Shown here piece by piece: positions 52,886 to 62,571 of a stretch of DNA of 64,000 nucleotides. Below the pieces are notes generated by a model that was given only the letters and a program-made list of their open reading frames with translations, had not been told where the DNA came from and did not search any database. A program made the translations under genes and the position numbers. Source of the stretch: Azospirillum halopraeferens DSM 3675 (GTDB lineage Bacteria; Pseudomonadota; Alphaproteobacteria; Azospirillales; Azospirillaceae); the NCBI RefSeq assembly GCF_000429625.1, contig NZ_AUCF01000006.1, forward strand, positions 1-64,000, written 5' to 3'. Position 1 is the first letter of the stretch. Each line of letters begins with the position of its first letter.

Positions 52886-55434
52886 TCCCCGCGATGACGC
52901 TTCCCGCCATCCTCCTGGCCATCGCCGCCCTGCTGACCGTGGTCGGGCTGGTACAGCCCGTGGCCGTCCGCGCCAAGCTGCCGCACAACGTCGTGCTGGC
53001 GATGGTGGGGGTGGCGATCGGGGCGCTGTCGACGTTCCTGCTCTACACCTCGCTCACCGACGCCTTCAACTACGCGGCGGAGATGATCCTGCACCTGCCG
53101 CTGAGTTCGGCGGTGTTCATCTACATCTTCCTGCCGGTGCTGCTGTTCCAGGCCGCGTTCACCCTCGACGTGAACCGCATGATCGAGGACACGGCACCGA
53201 TCCTGCTGATGGCGGTGGTCGCCGTGGTGGTGGCGACCGTCGTGGTGGGGGCGGCGCTGGCGCCGGTGTCGGGCATGCCGGTGGTGGTCTGCCTGATGCT
53301 GGGGGCCATCGTCGCCACCACCGATCCCAGCGCCGTGGTCGCCATCTTCCGCGACCTCGGCGCACCCGGCCGCCTGTCGCGGCTGGTGGAGGGGGAAAGC
53401 CTGCTCAACGACGCCGCGGCCATCGCCATCTTCGGCATCCTGCTGAACCTGCTGGTGTCCGGGGCCGAGCCGGACATCGGGGCCGCCGTCTGGTTCTTCC
53501 TCTACGCCTTCGCGGGAGGGGCGGCGGTGGGCGTCGCGGCGGCCCGCCTGGTCCTGGCGGCGATGCCCCTGATGCGCGACCTGCGCACCGCTCAGGTGAC
53601 GCTGACGGTGGCCCTGCCCTACGTCGCCTACATCCTCAGCGACCAGTACCTGGGCGTCTCCGGCGTGGTGGCGGCAGTGACCGCCGGGCTGGTGATGAGC
53701 GCCCTGGGACGGCGGCGCATCGCCCCGGACACCTGGAACTTCCTTCAGGAGATGTGGGAGCAGATCGCCTTCTGGGCGGGATCGCTGGTGTTCGTCCTGG
53801 CGGCGATCCTGGTGCCCCGGCTGATGGTGGACATCACCCTGTTCGACCTGGGCCTGCTGCTGGTGCTGGTGGCGGCGACGCTGGCGGCGCGGGCGGCGGT
53901 GCTGTTCGGCCTGCTGCCTTTGCTCACCACGGTCGGCCTGTCGCAGGCGGTCAGCACGCCTTACAAGGTGGTCATCCTGTGGGGCGGCCTGCGCGGCGCC
54001 GTCACCCTGGCGCTCGCCCTGTCGGTCACCGAGAACGTCGTCCTGCCCGAGGACATCAAGGCGTTCGTGGCGGTGCTCGCCACCGGCTACGTGCTGTTCA
54101 CCCTGTTCGTCAAAGGCCTGACCCTGCGGCCTCTGATCCGGCTGCTGGGCCTCGACCGGCTGTCGGCCGTCGATCTGGCCCTGCGCCGGCAGGTGCTGGC
54201 CCTGTCGCTGGGCAACGTGATGGACGCGGTGAAGGACACGGCGCGGGAGCACGAGATCGCGCCCACCGTGCAGCGGGCCGCCACCCGCACCTACGAGGCC
54301 CGCATCGCCGAGGTGATGGCCCGCTCCGAGGAGGAGCCGGCCATCGCCGACCGCGACCGGGTGAACATCGGGCTGGTGGCGCTGGCCACCCGCGAGGCCG
54401 AGCTGGTGCTGGACCACCAGCGCCAGCGCACGGTGTCGCCCCGCATCGCGGAACTGCTGCTGGTGCGCATCGGCCGCCTGGCCGAAGGGGCGCGGCAGGG
54501 TGGCCGGCTGGAGTACCAGCGTGCCGCCCGCGCCCTGATCGACTTCCGCCCCACCTTCCGCTTCGCCCACCAGTTGCACCGCCGCCTGCGCTGGGACCGG
54601 CCCCTGATGGGGCAACTGGCGGACCGGTTCGAGATGCTGCTGGTGTCGGCGCTGGTGTTGCGCCAGCTCGAAACCTTCGCCGAACGCAAGCTGGTGCCCC
54701 TTCTCGGCCGCCGCATCGCCGATCTGCTGAAAGACATCGTCGGCAGCCGCATCGACGCCACCAACAAGGCGCTGGACGCCCTGCGCCTCCAGTACCCGGA
54801 CTACGCCGAGGCCCTGGAGCGGCGGTTCCTCCAGCAGACGGCGCTGCGGCGGGAGCGGATGGAGTATCGCGCCCTGTTCGACGAGCGGCTGATCGGCCAG
54901 GAGCTGTACAGCAGCTTGCTGCACGACGTGGACGCGGTGCAGGAGGCGCTGAAGGAGCGGCCGCAGCTCGACCTCGGCCTGGACACCCGCGACCTGATGC
55001 GGCGGTTCGAGATGTTCCGCGAGTTGGACGAGGAGAGCCTGACGCTGATCGGTCGGCTGTTCGCCGGCCGCTTCGCCGTGCCCGGCGAGCGGATCATCCG
55101 CCGCGGGGATCCCGGCGACAGCGTGTACTTCATCTCCTCCGGGGCGGTGGAAGTCGTTTTGCCGGATCGCAAGGTCCGCCTCGGCAGCGGCGACTTCTTC
55201 GGCGAGATGGCGCTGCTCAGTGGACGCCGGCGCAACGCCGACGTCACCGCGCTCAGCTATTGCCGGCTGCTGATCCTGCGCGCCGCCGACTTCCGCCGCT
55301 TCCTGCGCATCCACCCGACCCTGCGCGCCCGTTTCGAATCGGTGGTGCGCGCCCGCCATCAAATGAACGAAGATGACCCGGCTCCGGTGCCGCCGGACAT
55401 CCCGGACATGATGAAGGGGAGTTCGAAGGGATGA
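52882..55434 (+). CDS. CPA1 cation:proton antiporter with C-terminal cyclic-nucleotide-binding domain
   Basis: 850 residues. Residues 1-420 are a NhaP/NHE-type antiporter with 12-13 membrane helices. Blocks include AAFTLDVNRMIED, ATTDPSAVVAIFRDL (the TDP-type site) and ESLLNDAAAIAIFG (the ND site). After a helical linker, the last 150 residues form a cNMP-binding domain (AVPGERIIRRGDPGDSVYFI, GSGDFFGEMALLSGRRRNAD). The build is like the sperm and plant SOS1-type exchangers, with the activity gated by a cyclic nucleotide. Translation is coupled to secDF upstream and the Usp gene downstream. Confidence 0.9.
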   Translation: MIPAMTLPAILLAIAALLTVVGLVQPVAVRAKLPHNVVLAMVGVAIGALSTFLLYTSLTDAFNYAAEMILHLPLSSAVFIYIFLPVLLFQAAFTLDVNRMIEDTAPILLMAVVAVVVATVVVGAALAPVSGMPVVVCLMLGAIVATTDPSAVVAIFRDLGAPGRLSRLVEGESLLNDAAAIAIFGILLNLLVSGAEPDIGAAVWFFLYAFAGGAAVGVAAARLVLAAMPLMRDLRTAQVTLTVALPYVAYILSDQYLGVSGVVAAVTAGLVMSALGRRRIAPDTWNFLQEMWEQIAFWAGSLVFVLAAILVPRLMVDITLFDLGLLLVLVAATLAARAAVLFGLLPLLTTVGLSQAVSTPYKVVILWGGLRGAVTLALALSVTENVVLPEDIKAFVAVLATGYVLFTLFVKGLTLRPLIRLLGLDRLSAVDLALRRQVLALSLGNVMDAVKDTAREHEIAPTVQRAATRTYEARIAEVMARSEEEPAIADRDRVNIGLVALATREAELVLDHQRQRTVSPRIAELLLVRIGRLAEGARQGGRLEYQRAARALIDFRPTFRFAHQLHRRLRWDRPLMGQLADRFEMLLVSALVLRQLETFAERKLVPLLGRRIADLLKDIVGSRIDATNKALDALRLQYPDYAEALERRFLQQTALRRERMEYRALFDERLIGQELYSSLLHDVDAVQEALKERPQLDLGLDTRDLMRRFEMFRELDEESLTLIGRLFAGRFAVPGERIIRRGDPGDSVYFISSGAVEVVLPDRKVRLGSGDFFGEMALLSGRRRNADVTALSYCRLLILRAADFRRFLRIHPTLRARFESVVRARHQMNEDDPAPVPPDIPDMMKGSSKG

Positions 55435-56330
55435 AGCACATCGTCGCCGCCACCGACCTGTCCCGCCGCAGCGAAACGGCCGTCGCCAGGGCCATGCTGC
55501 TCGCCCGGCGCTTCGGCGCGTCGCTGACCGTGCTGCACGTGGTGGACGACGAGCTTCCCGCCCGGCTGTTCGAAGCGGAACGCGCCCGGGCGCAGGAGTT
55601 CCTCGACGGATTCGTCGCCGGCCTTCCGGGGGCCGACGGGGTGGCGGTGGCGGTGCGGGCGGTCGGCGGCCTGGATTTCCGGGCCATCGTCGACACCGCC
55701 GATGCCGAGGATGCGTCGCTGATCGTGCTGGGCGCGCACCGCCGCAACCTGATCAAGGACGTGTTCACCGGCACCACGGTGGAGCGGGTGGTGCGCAGCA
55801 CCGCGCGGCCCGTCCTGGTGGCGAAGAGCGCCGATCCCGCCGACTACGTCTGCACGCTGACCGCCGTCGACCTGACGGCGGAGGCGGCCGAAGCGGTGCG
55901 CCTGGCCCACCGCATGGCGCGGGGGCAGACCCTGTACCTGCTGCACGTCATCGACGATACGGTCACGCTCCAGCTTAAGCTGGCCGAGGTGGGCAGCGCC
56001 GAGGTGGAGCGACACCGCCACGCGGTGGAGGAACGCTGCCGCCAACTCATCGACGCCATCGCCGGCGAAGCCGGTTTGCGGGCGGGCGAATATCTGCCGG
56101 TCGTGGAATGGAGCGCGCCGGTGCCGCGGCTGCTCGATACGGCCGCCACCTTCGGCGCCGACCTGGCGGTGGTCGGCACGCGCACCCACGCCAAGGGCGC
56201 GGTGGAGCGTCTGCTGCTGGGCAGCTTTGCCGAGCAGGCCCTGCGCGACCTGCCCTGCGACGTCCTGGCCGTGCCGCTGGACGGCTCCACCGCCTTGCCC
56301 GGCGGCGACGCGGTCAGCGGCATGCCCTGA
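55431..56330 (+). CDS. Universal stress protein with two Usp domains
   Basis: 299 residues. Two tandem UspA domains are visible: the first begins HIVAATDLSRRSETA and has the ATP-loop-like LGAHRRNLIKDVFTGTTVERV; the second has VVGTRTHAKGAVERLLLGSF. The G-x2-G-x9-G(S/T) ATP motif is better kept in the second. It overlaps the antiporter gene by 4 bp. Usp proteins bind ATP and support survival during starvation or low oxygen. Here it probably acts with the antiporter. Confidence 0.9.
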   Translation: MKHIVAATDLSRRSETAVARAMLLARRFGASLTVLHVVDDELPARLFEAERARAQEFLDGFVAGLPGADGVAVAVRAVGGLDFRAIVDTADAEDASLIVLGAHRRNLIKDVFTGTTVERVVRSTARPVLVAKSADPADYVCTLTAVDLTAEAAEAVRLAHRMARGQTLYLLHVIDDTVTLQLKLAEVGSAEVERHRHAVEERCRQLIDAIAGEAGLRAGEYLPVVEWSAPVPRLLDTAATFGADLAVVGTRTHAKGAVERLLLGSFAEQALRDLPCDVLAVPLDGSTALPGGDAVSGMP

Positions 56331-56339
56331 CCACGCGCT

Positions 56340-56351
56340 TCGCATATGCGA
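56340..56351. promoter_or_regulatory. 12-bp palindrome upstream of YeeE genes
   Basis: TCGCATATGCGA is a perfect palindrome 12 bases after the Usp stop codon and about 75 bp before the YeeE start. It could be an operator, alone or with the inverted repeat at 56394. Confidence 0.3.
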
Positions 56352-56393
56352 GCACCCCCGTTGCAAATCCATGGGCATACCCTAATTTAGACA

Positions 56394-56413
56394 CCATTGA
56401 TAAATCGCAATGG
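56394..56413. promoter_or_regulatory. Inverted repeat at the YeeE start region
   Basis: CCATTG and CAATGG are perfect arms with an 8-nt spacer, just upstream of the start codon and next to an AT-rich possible -10. A repressor of the ArsR/BigR type often controls YeeE-type sulfur transporters, but the site does not match any consensus I can recall with certainty. Confidence 0.35.
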
Positions 56414-56425
56414 CGATGGATGCTT

Positions 56426-56851
56426 ATGGAAAGCTTCACCCCCTGGTCCGCGCTGGCGGGCGGGTTGCTGATCGGTCTGTCCGCGGCGCTGCTGCTGCTG
56501 GTCAACGGGCGCGTCGCCGGCATCAGCGGCATCCTCGGCAGCACCTTCACCGCCGGGCGCGGCGACACGGCGTGGCGGATCGCCTTCCTCGCCGGGCTGG
56601 TCGCCGCGCCGCTGGCCTATGCCGCGGCCGGTGGCACGCTGCCCGCGGTGGCGGTGGAGGCATCACCGGTTCTGCTGGTGGCGGGCGGGCTGCTGGTGGG
56701 CTTCGGATCCCGCCTGGGGTCCGGTTGCACCAGCGGTCACGGGGTGTGCGGGTTGGCGCGGCTGTCGCGCCGCTCGCTGGTCGCCACGGTCACCTTCATG
56801 GCCACCGCCGCCGCCACTGTCTTCGTCGTCCGCCACCTGTTGGGAGCGTGA
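56426..56851 (+). CDS. YeeE/YedE family sulfur-compound transporter, first half
   Basis: 141 residues, about four membrane segments. The Cys motif [20 protein letters not shown] is typical of YeeE/YedE (Sulf_transp) proteins, which import thiosulfate or related sulfane sulfur through cysteine relay. ATG 56420 is an alternative start. The companion gene begins 4 bases after the stop. Half-size pairs like this are common beside sulfide-responsive genes. Confidence 0.88.
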   Translation: MESFTPWSALAGGLLIGLSAALLLLVNGRVAGISGILGSTFTAGRGDTAWRIAFLAGLVAAPLAYAAAGGTLPAVAVEASPVLLVAGGLLVGFGSRLGSGCTSGHGVCGLARLSRRSLVATVTFMATAAATVFVVRHLLGA

Positions 56852-56855
56852 GTCC

Positions 56856-57344
56856 ATGCCCGCCGTCCTCACCGCCTTCGTGTCCGGCCTGGTCTTCGGC
56901 GTCGGCCTGATCGTGGCGCGCATGGTCGACCCGGCCAAGGTTCTGGGTTTCCTCGACGTCTTCGGCGCGTGGGACCCCAGCCTCGCCTTCGTCATGGGCG
57001 GTGCTCTGGCGGTGACGGCCGTTGCCGTGCGGGTGGCGCGCCGGCGCACCGCGGCCGGCCGGGGAACCCTGCTCGACGGCGACCCCATCCGGGAGCCGGC
57101 GGCCGGTGGCATCGACGCGCCGCTGGTCGGGGGTGCCGTCCTGTTCGGCCTGGGCTGGGGACTGGTCGGCCTGTGCCCCGGCCCGGCGCTGGTCAACGCG
57201 GGGGTCGTCCCGGCGGTGGCGGCGGTCTTCCTTCCCGCCATGGTCGCGGGCATGCTGCTGCACAGCTTCACCGTCGGCCGCCGGCCGCGCACCCGGACCG
57301 GGCCAAACGCCGGCACCGTCGCGCACGCCGGCGCCGGCGATTGA
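56856..57344 (+). CDS. YeeE/YedE-like protein, second half (DUF6691-type)
   Basis: 162 residues, about four membrane segments. Motifs are [22 protein letters not shown] at the N-terminus (only in part shown here) and [17 protein letters not shown] in the second half, where the cysteine matches the sulfur-relay position of the partner. It starts 4 bases after the first half-gene and presumably pairs with it to form one transporter. The last 25 residues are polar and Arg-rich. Confidence 0.85.
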   Translation: MPAVLTAFVSGLVFGVGLIVARMVDPAKVLGFLDVFGAWDPSLAFVMGGALAVTAVAVRVARRRTAAGRGTLLDGDPIREPAAGGIDAPLVGGAVLFGLGWGLVGLCPGPALVNAGVVPAVAAVFLPAMVAGMLLHSFTVGRRPRTRTGPNAGTVAHAGAGD

Positions 57345-57386
57345 ACCTTCCGCCCCTGTCCCCGTTATCGGGGCCGGAGGTGACCC

Positions 57387-57962
57387 ATGACCCGCATGAG
57401 CATCGAGGAGGCGCAACGGCGCATCAGCGCCTTCCTCACCGAGGAGATGGTGGCGGCCCTGCGCGCCGTCGACATCGACTCACCGCCCCTGGCCGACGCC
57501 CCGGCCGCGGCCGGCATCGCCGACCTGTGCCGGGCCGACGTCACCTTCAGCCACGTCCCCGGCACGTCGGACTGCATCTACCGGGTGCGCGCCTTCGACG
57601 AGGCGCTGGTCATGAGCCTGCAGCTCAACGTCCGCCGCTTCGTCGCCCTGTACCAGGTGCCCGCCGCCGGGCCGGTCGACGGGCAGACCCTGGCCTCCCA
57701 TTTCGAACGCTGGGCCATCGGGGCCGGTCACGCGGGCTGGATGATCGGCTGGCGCGACGGTCTGGACCCCTGGCGGCGCGACCGCCGGGTGGTGGAGACC
57801 TACTGCTACGCCTCCCTTCCCCCGGACTTCCTGGACGACCCCCTGGAACAGCTCTACTGGCGCACCGACATCGTCCAGATGACCCGCGCCTTCATGCTGG
57901 AGGCGCGGCGCCTCGGCGTCGCCCTGGGCGGCGGCGCTACAGCCCCAGATACGCCTGCTTGA
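57387..57962 (+). CDS. Protein of unknown function after YeeE pair
   Basis: 191 residues. The RBS GGAGGT lies five bases before the ATG. There is no known domain, signal or membrane segment. The centre is rich in Tyr, Trp and acidic residues (CIYRVRAFDEALVMSLQLNV, VVETYCYASLPPDFLDD). The last 26 bp overlap the convergent livF gene. A cytosolic role linked to the sulfur transporter is possible only from location. Confidence 0.65.
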   Translation: MTRMSIEEAQRRISAFLTEEMVAALRAVDIDSPPLADAPAAAGIADLCRADVTFSHVPGTSDCIYRVRAFDEALVMSLQLNVRRFVALYQVPAAGPVDGQTLASHFERWAIGAGHAGWMIGWRDGLDPWRRDRRVVETYCYASLPPDFLDDPLEQLYWRTDIVQMTRAFMLEARRLGVALGGGATAPDTPA

Positions 57963-58641
57963 CGGCCGGGTCGTCCAGCAGGGCGGCGCCGGTGCCCGAC
58001 AGCACGATGCGGCCGTTCTCCAGCACATAGGCACGGCCGGCCAGCTTCAGCGAGGCGGCGACGTTCTGCTCCACCAGGATGATGGTCATCCCCTCCGCGG
58101 CGAGCGTCCGGATGGTCCGGAACAGCTCCTGCACCAGCGCCGGGGCGAGGCCCAGCGACGGTTCGTCGAACATGATCAGCTCGGGCCGGCCCATCAGGCA
58201 GCGGCCGATGGCCAGCATCTGCTGCTCGCCTCCCGACAGGGTGCCGGCGGCCTGGCCCAGCCGCTCCTCCAGGCGCGGGAACAGGGACAGCACGCGCGCC
58301 AGGCTGCGCCCGGCGTCGGCCCGGGCGCGGGGGATGACCGCCCCCATCTCCAGATTCTCGCGCACGCTCAGCGACGGGAAGATCTGCCGTCCCTCGGCCA
58401 CCTGCCCGATGCCGAGATCGCACACCACATGGCTGGGCAGGCCGGCAATCTCGCGCCCCCGGAAGCGGATGGAGCCGGCGGCGGGCCGGAGGATGCCGGC
58501 GATGGCACGGATCAGCGAGGTCTTGCCCGCACCGTTGGCGCCGACGATGGCGGTGGTGGAGCCCTCCTCCACGGCGAGCGACACCCCGTCGAGCGCCCGG
58601 GCGTCGCCGTAGAACAGGTCGAGGTCGGTCACGGAGAGCAT
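57937..58641 (-). CDS. livF: Branched-chain amino acid ABC transporter ATP-binding protein LivF
   Basis: 234 residues, the LivF size. Walker A is VGANGAGKTSLIRAI, the signature TLSGGEQQMLAIGR, Walker B ELIMFDEPSLGLAP and the His switch LVEQN. LivF with LivG drives HAAT-type transporters for Leu, Ile and Val, or sometimes urea or other amides. The permeases LivH/LivM and the binding protein are not in the window. The start lies 223 bp before the divergent aminotransferase gene. Confidence 0.9.
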   Translation of the reverse strand: MLSVTDLDLFYGDARALDGVSLAVEEGSTTAIVGANGAGKTSLIRAIAGILRPAAGSIRFRGREIAGLPSHVVCDLGIGQVAEGRQIFPSLSVRENLEMGAVIPRARADAGRSLARVLSLFPRLEERLGQAAGTLSGGEQQMLAIGRCLMGRPELIMFDEPSLGLAPALVQELFRTIRTLAAEGMTIILVEQNVAASLKLAGRAYVLENGRIVLSGTGAALLDDPAVKQAYLGL

Positions 58642-58864
58642 CGTCGGGCGCGCCGGGGTCGGTGGACGGGGCGCCACTGTAGAGCGGTCCGCCGTCGTTG
58701 TTAACCCCTTCGAGGCGGCGGCGCACAGGGCGAACGAATGCAAATCCGGGCGTGCAGGCGTGCGAAATTTGCCTCGCTTCTTCCGGGAGGGGGCGGTAAG
58801 TAAAGGGTCCCGGTTCGCTGGCCTTTGCACACCTCGTCGCGGCCGGTCAGGCTTCGGAGCGTTC

Positions 58865-60138
<1,274 letters not shown>

Positions 60139-60142
<4 letters not shown>

Positions 60143-61437
60143 AGGAGCCTCTGAAGATCGCCGTTGCCGGCCTCGGCACGGTCGGAGCCGGCACCCTGGC
60201 CCTGCTGTCCCGGCAGGCCGACCTGATCGAGCAGCGTTGCGGGCGCCGCATCACCGTGACCGCGGTCAGCGCCCGCGACCGCTCCCGGGATCGCGGTGTC
60301 GACCTGTCGGCCGTGCAGTGGTTCGGCGATCCCGTCGCGATGGCCGCCGAGGCCGACGCCGACGTGGTGGTCGAACTGATCGGCGGTTCTGACGGTCCGG
60401 CCAGGGCCGCGGTGGAGACCGCCATCGCTCGCGGCCGCCACGTGGTCACCGCCAACAAAGCGCTGATCGCCCACCACGGCACCGCCCTGGCGCTGGCCGC
60501 CGAAGAGCGTGGCCTCACGCTCGCCTTCGAGGCGGCGGTGGCCGGCGGCATTCCCATCATCAAGGGCCTGCGCGACGGGCTGGCGGCCAACCGCGCCAGC
60601 GAGGTGCACGGCATCCTCAACGGCACCTGCAACTACATCCTGACGGAGATGCGCACCACCGGCCGCGAGTTCGCGGACGTGCTGGCGGAGGCGCAGCAGC
60701 TCGGCTACGCCGAGGCGGACCCGAGCTTCGACATCGACGGCATCGACGCCGCCCACAAGCTGGCCATCCTCACCTCCGTCGCCTTTGGCTGCGCCGTCGA
60801 TTTCCGCAGCGTGCATGTGGAGGGCATCCGCCACATCGCCGCCACCGACCTGGCGTTCGCCGAGGAACTGGGCTACCGCATCAAGCTGCTGGGCATCGCC
60901 CGCCTGACCGAGCGCGGCGTGGAGCAGCGCGTGCACCCCTGCATGGTGCCGCGCGAGGCGCCCATCGCGGCGGTGGACGGGGTGTTCAACGCCGTTGTGG
61001 CGCAGACCGACTTTGCCGACCGCGTGTGGCTGGTGGGCCGCGGCGCCGGTGCCGGTCCGACGGCGTCGGCAGTGGTCGCCGATCTCATCGACATCGCCCG
61101 CGGCTGCAGTGCTCCCACCTTCGGCACCCCGGCGGCGCACCTGGCGCGGCCGGAGCCGTCGCCCATGGAGGCGCGGCGCGGTGCCTATTACGTCCGCCTG
61201 TCCGTGGCCGACCGGCCCGGCGTGATCGCCGACATCGCCGCGGCGATGCGCGACCACGAGGTGTCGATGGAAAGCTTCCTGCAGCGCGGCCGGGCCACCA
61301 CGCCCGGCGAGGCGGTGCCGGTGGTGCTGACCACGCACGAGACGGTGGAAGCCGCCATGCAGCGCGCGCTGGCCGCCATCGCCGCCCAGCCGGCGGTGCT
61401 GGAGCCGCCGCGCATGATCCGCATCGAGCCGTTCTGA
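60139..61437 (+). CDS. hom: Homoserine dehydrogenase
   Basis: 432 residues with GTG start overlapping the aminotransferase stop. It reduces aspartate semialdehyde to homoserine with NAD(P)H, on the way to threonine and methionine. N-terminal loop VAGLGTVGAGTLALL; catalytic domain with ILNGTCNYILTEM and GYAEADPSFDIDGIDAAHKL; C-terminal ACT domain (DRPGVIADIAAAMRDHEVSM) for feedback by threonine. Unlike asd it has no leader ORF, because it is internal to an operon. Confidence 0.96.
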
Positions 61438-61501
61438 GCGTCCGACGACGTCCTGGAATTCCGGCAACACGAACACCGAGTGCATCGGGGGGAAGATCAA
61501 G

Positions 61502-62497
61502 ATGGAAGTGCATGTCGATCTGTCCGGTATGGATCGCAACCTGGCGCTCGAGGCGGTGCGCGTCACCGAGGCGGCGGCCCTGTCCGCCTCCCTGCTGATG
61601 GGGCGCGGCGATGAGAAGCTGGCCGACCAGGCCGCCGTCGACGCCATGCGCCAGGCGCTCAACACGCTGACCATCGACGGCACCGTCGTGATCGGCGAGG
61701 GCGAGCGCGACGAGGCGCCGATGCTGTACATCGGCGAGAAGGTCGGCGCCGGCTCCGGCCCGAAGGTGGACATCGCCCTCGACCCGCTGGAGGGCACCAC
61801 CATCACCGCCAAGGGCGGCCCCAACGCCCTGGCCGTGGTGGCCATGGCCGAGGAAGGCGGCTTCCTCAATGCCCCCGACGTCTACATGGACAAGATCGCC
61901 GTCGGCGGCGGTCTGCCGGAAGGCGTGGTCGACCTGGATGCCACGCCGGCCGAGAACCTGAAGAACCTGGCCCTGGCGAAGGGCACCGAGGTGGAGGAGC
62001 TGCTGGTCTGCATCCTCGACCGACCGCGCCACGCCGAGCTGATCGCCCGCGTGCGCGAGGCCGGCGCGCGCATCATGCTGATCTCCGACGGTGACGTCTC
62101 CGGCGTCATCGCCACCAGTCAGATCGGTGCCGCGGTGGACATGTACGTGGGATCCGGCGGCGCACCGGAAGGCGTGCTGGCGGCGGCGGCGCTGCGCTGC
62201 ATCGGCGGCCAGTTCCAGGGCCGCCTGCTGTTCCGCAACGACGAGGAAAAGGCCCGCGCCGCCCGCTGGGGCATCAAGGACCTGAACAAGAAGTACTCGC
62301 TGCACGAACTGGCCAGGGGCAACGTCATGTTCGCGGCAACGGGCGTCACCGACGGCGCCATGCTGCGCGGCGTCCGCCGCTTCCCCGGCGGTGCCATCAC
62401 CCATTCGGTGATCATGCGCTCCAAGTCGGGCACCGTGCGCTATGTCGAGGCGCATCACAACCTGAAGCGCAAGACGCTGCCGGGCAACGGGCAGTAA
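61502..62497 (+). CDS. glpX: Class II fructose-1,6-bisphosphatase GlpX
   Basis: 331 residues. It hydrolyses fructose-1,6-bisphosphate in gluconeogenesis and, if the organism fixes CO2, also sedoheptulose-1,7-bisphosphate. Family blocks are VIGEGERDEAPMLYIGE, VDIALDPLEGTTITAKGGPN and GSGGAPEGVLAAAALRCIGG. The hom-glpX order is common in alphaproteobacteria. The strong GGGGGGAAG before the start serves as RBS. Confidence 0.96.
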   Translation: MEVHVDLSGMDRNLALEAVRVTEAAALSASLLMGRGDEKLADQAAVDAMRQALNTLTIDGTVVIGEGERDEAPMLYIGEKVGAGSGPKVDIALDPLEGTTITAKGGPNALAVVAMAEEGGFLNAPDVYMDKIAVGGGLPEGVVDLDATPAENLKNLALAKGTEVEELLVCILDRPRHAELIARVREAGARIMLISDGDVSGVIATSQIGAAVDMYVGSGGAPEGVLAAAALRCIGGQFQGRLLFRNDEEKARAARWGIKDLNKKYSLHELARGNVMFAATGVTDGAMLRGVRRFPGGAITHSVIMRSKSGTVRYVEAHHNLKRKTLPGNGQ

Positions 62498-62523
62498 CCC
62501 TCCCGCACGGGAGCGGATCGCCG

Positions 62524-62556
62524 ACGGGGCGCGCGGGGATCATTCGCGCGCCCCGT
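62524..62556. terminator. Bidirectional terminator between glpX and the carboxylesterase
   Basis: A perfect 11-bp stem (ACGGGGCGCGC at 62524-62534 with 62546-62556) with an 11-nt loop, between two convergent genes whose stops flank it. Confidence 0.6.
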
Positions 62557-62571
62557 TGCATTGCGGGGTCT

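Noticed and set aside
56397..56410. An FNR/FixK-like box (TTGAT-N4-CGCAA) before the YeeE gene.
   Set aside because: The second half matches poorly and the site lies too near the start codon for an activator.
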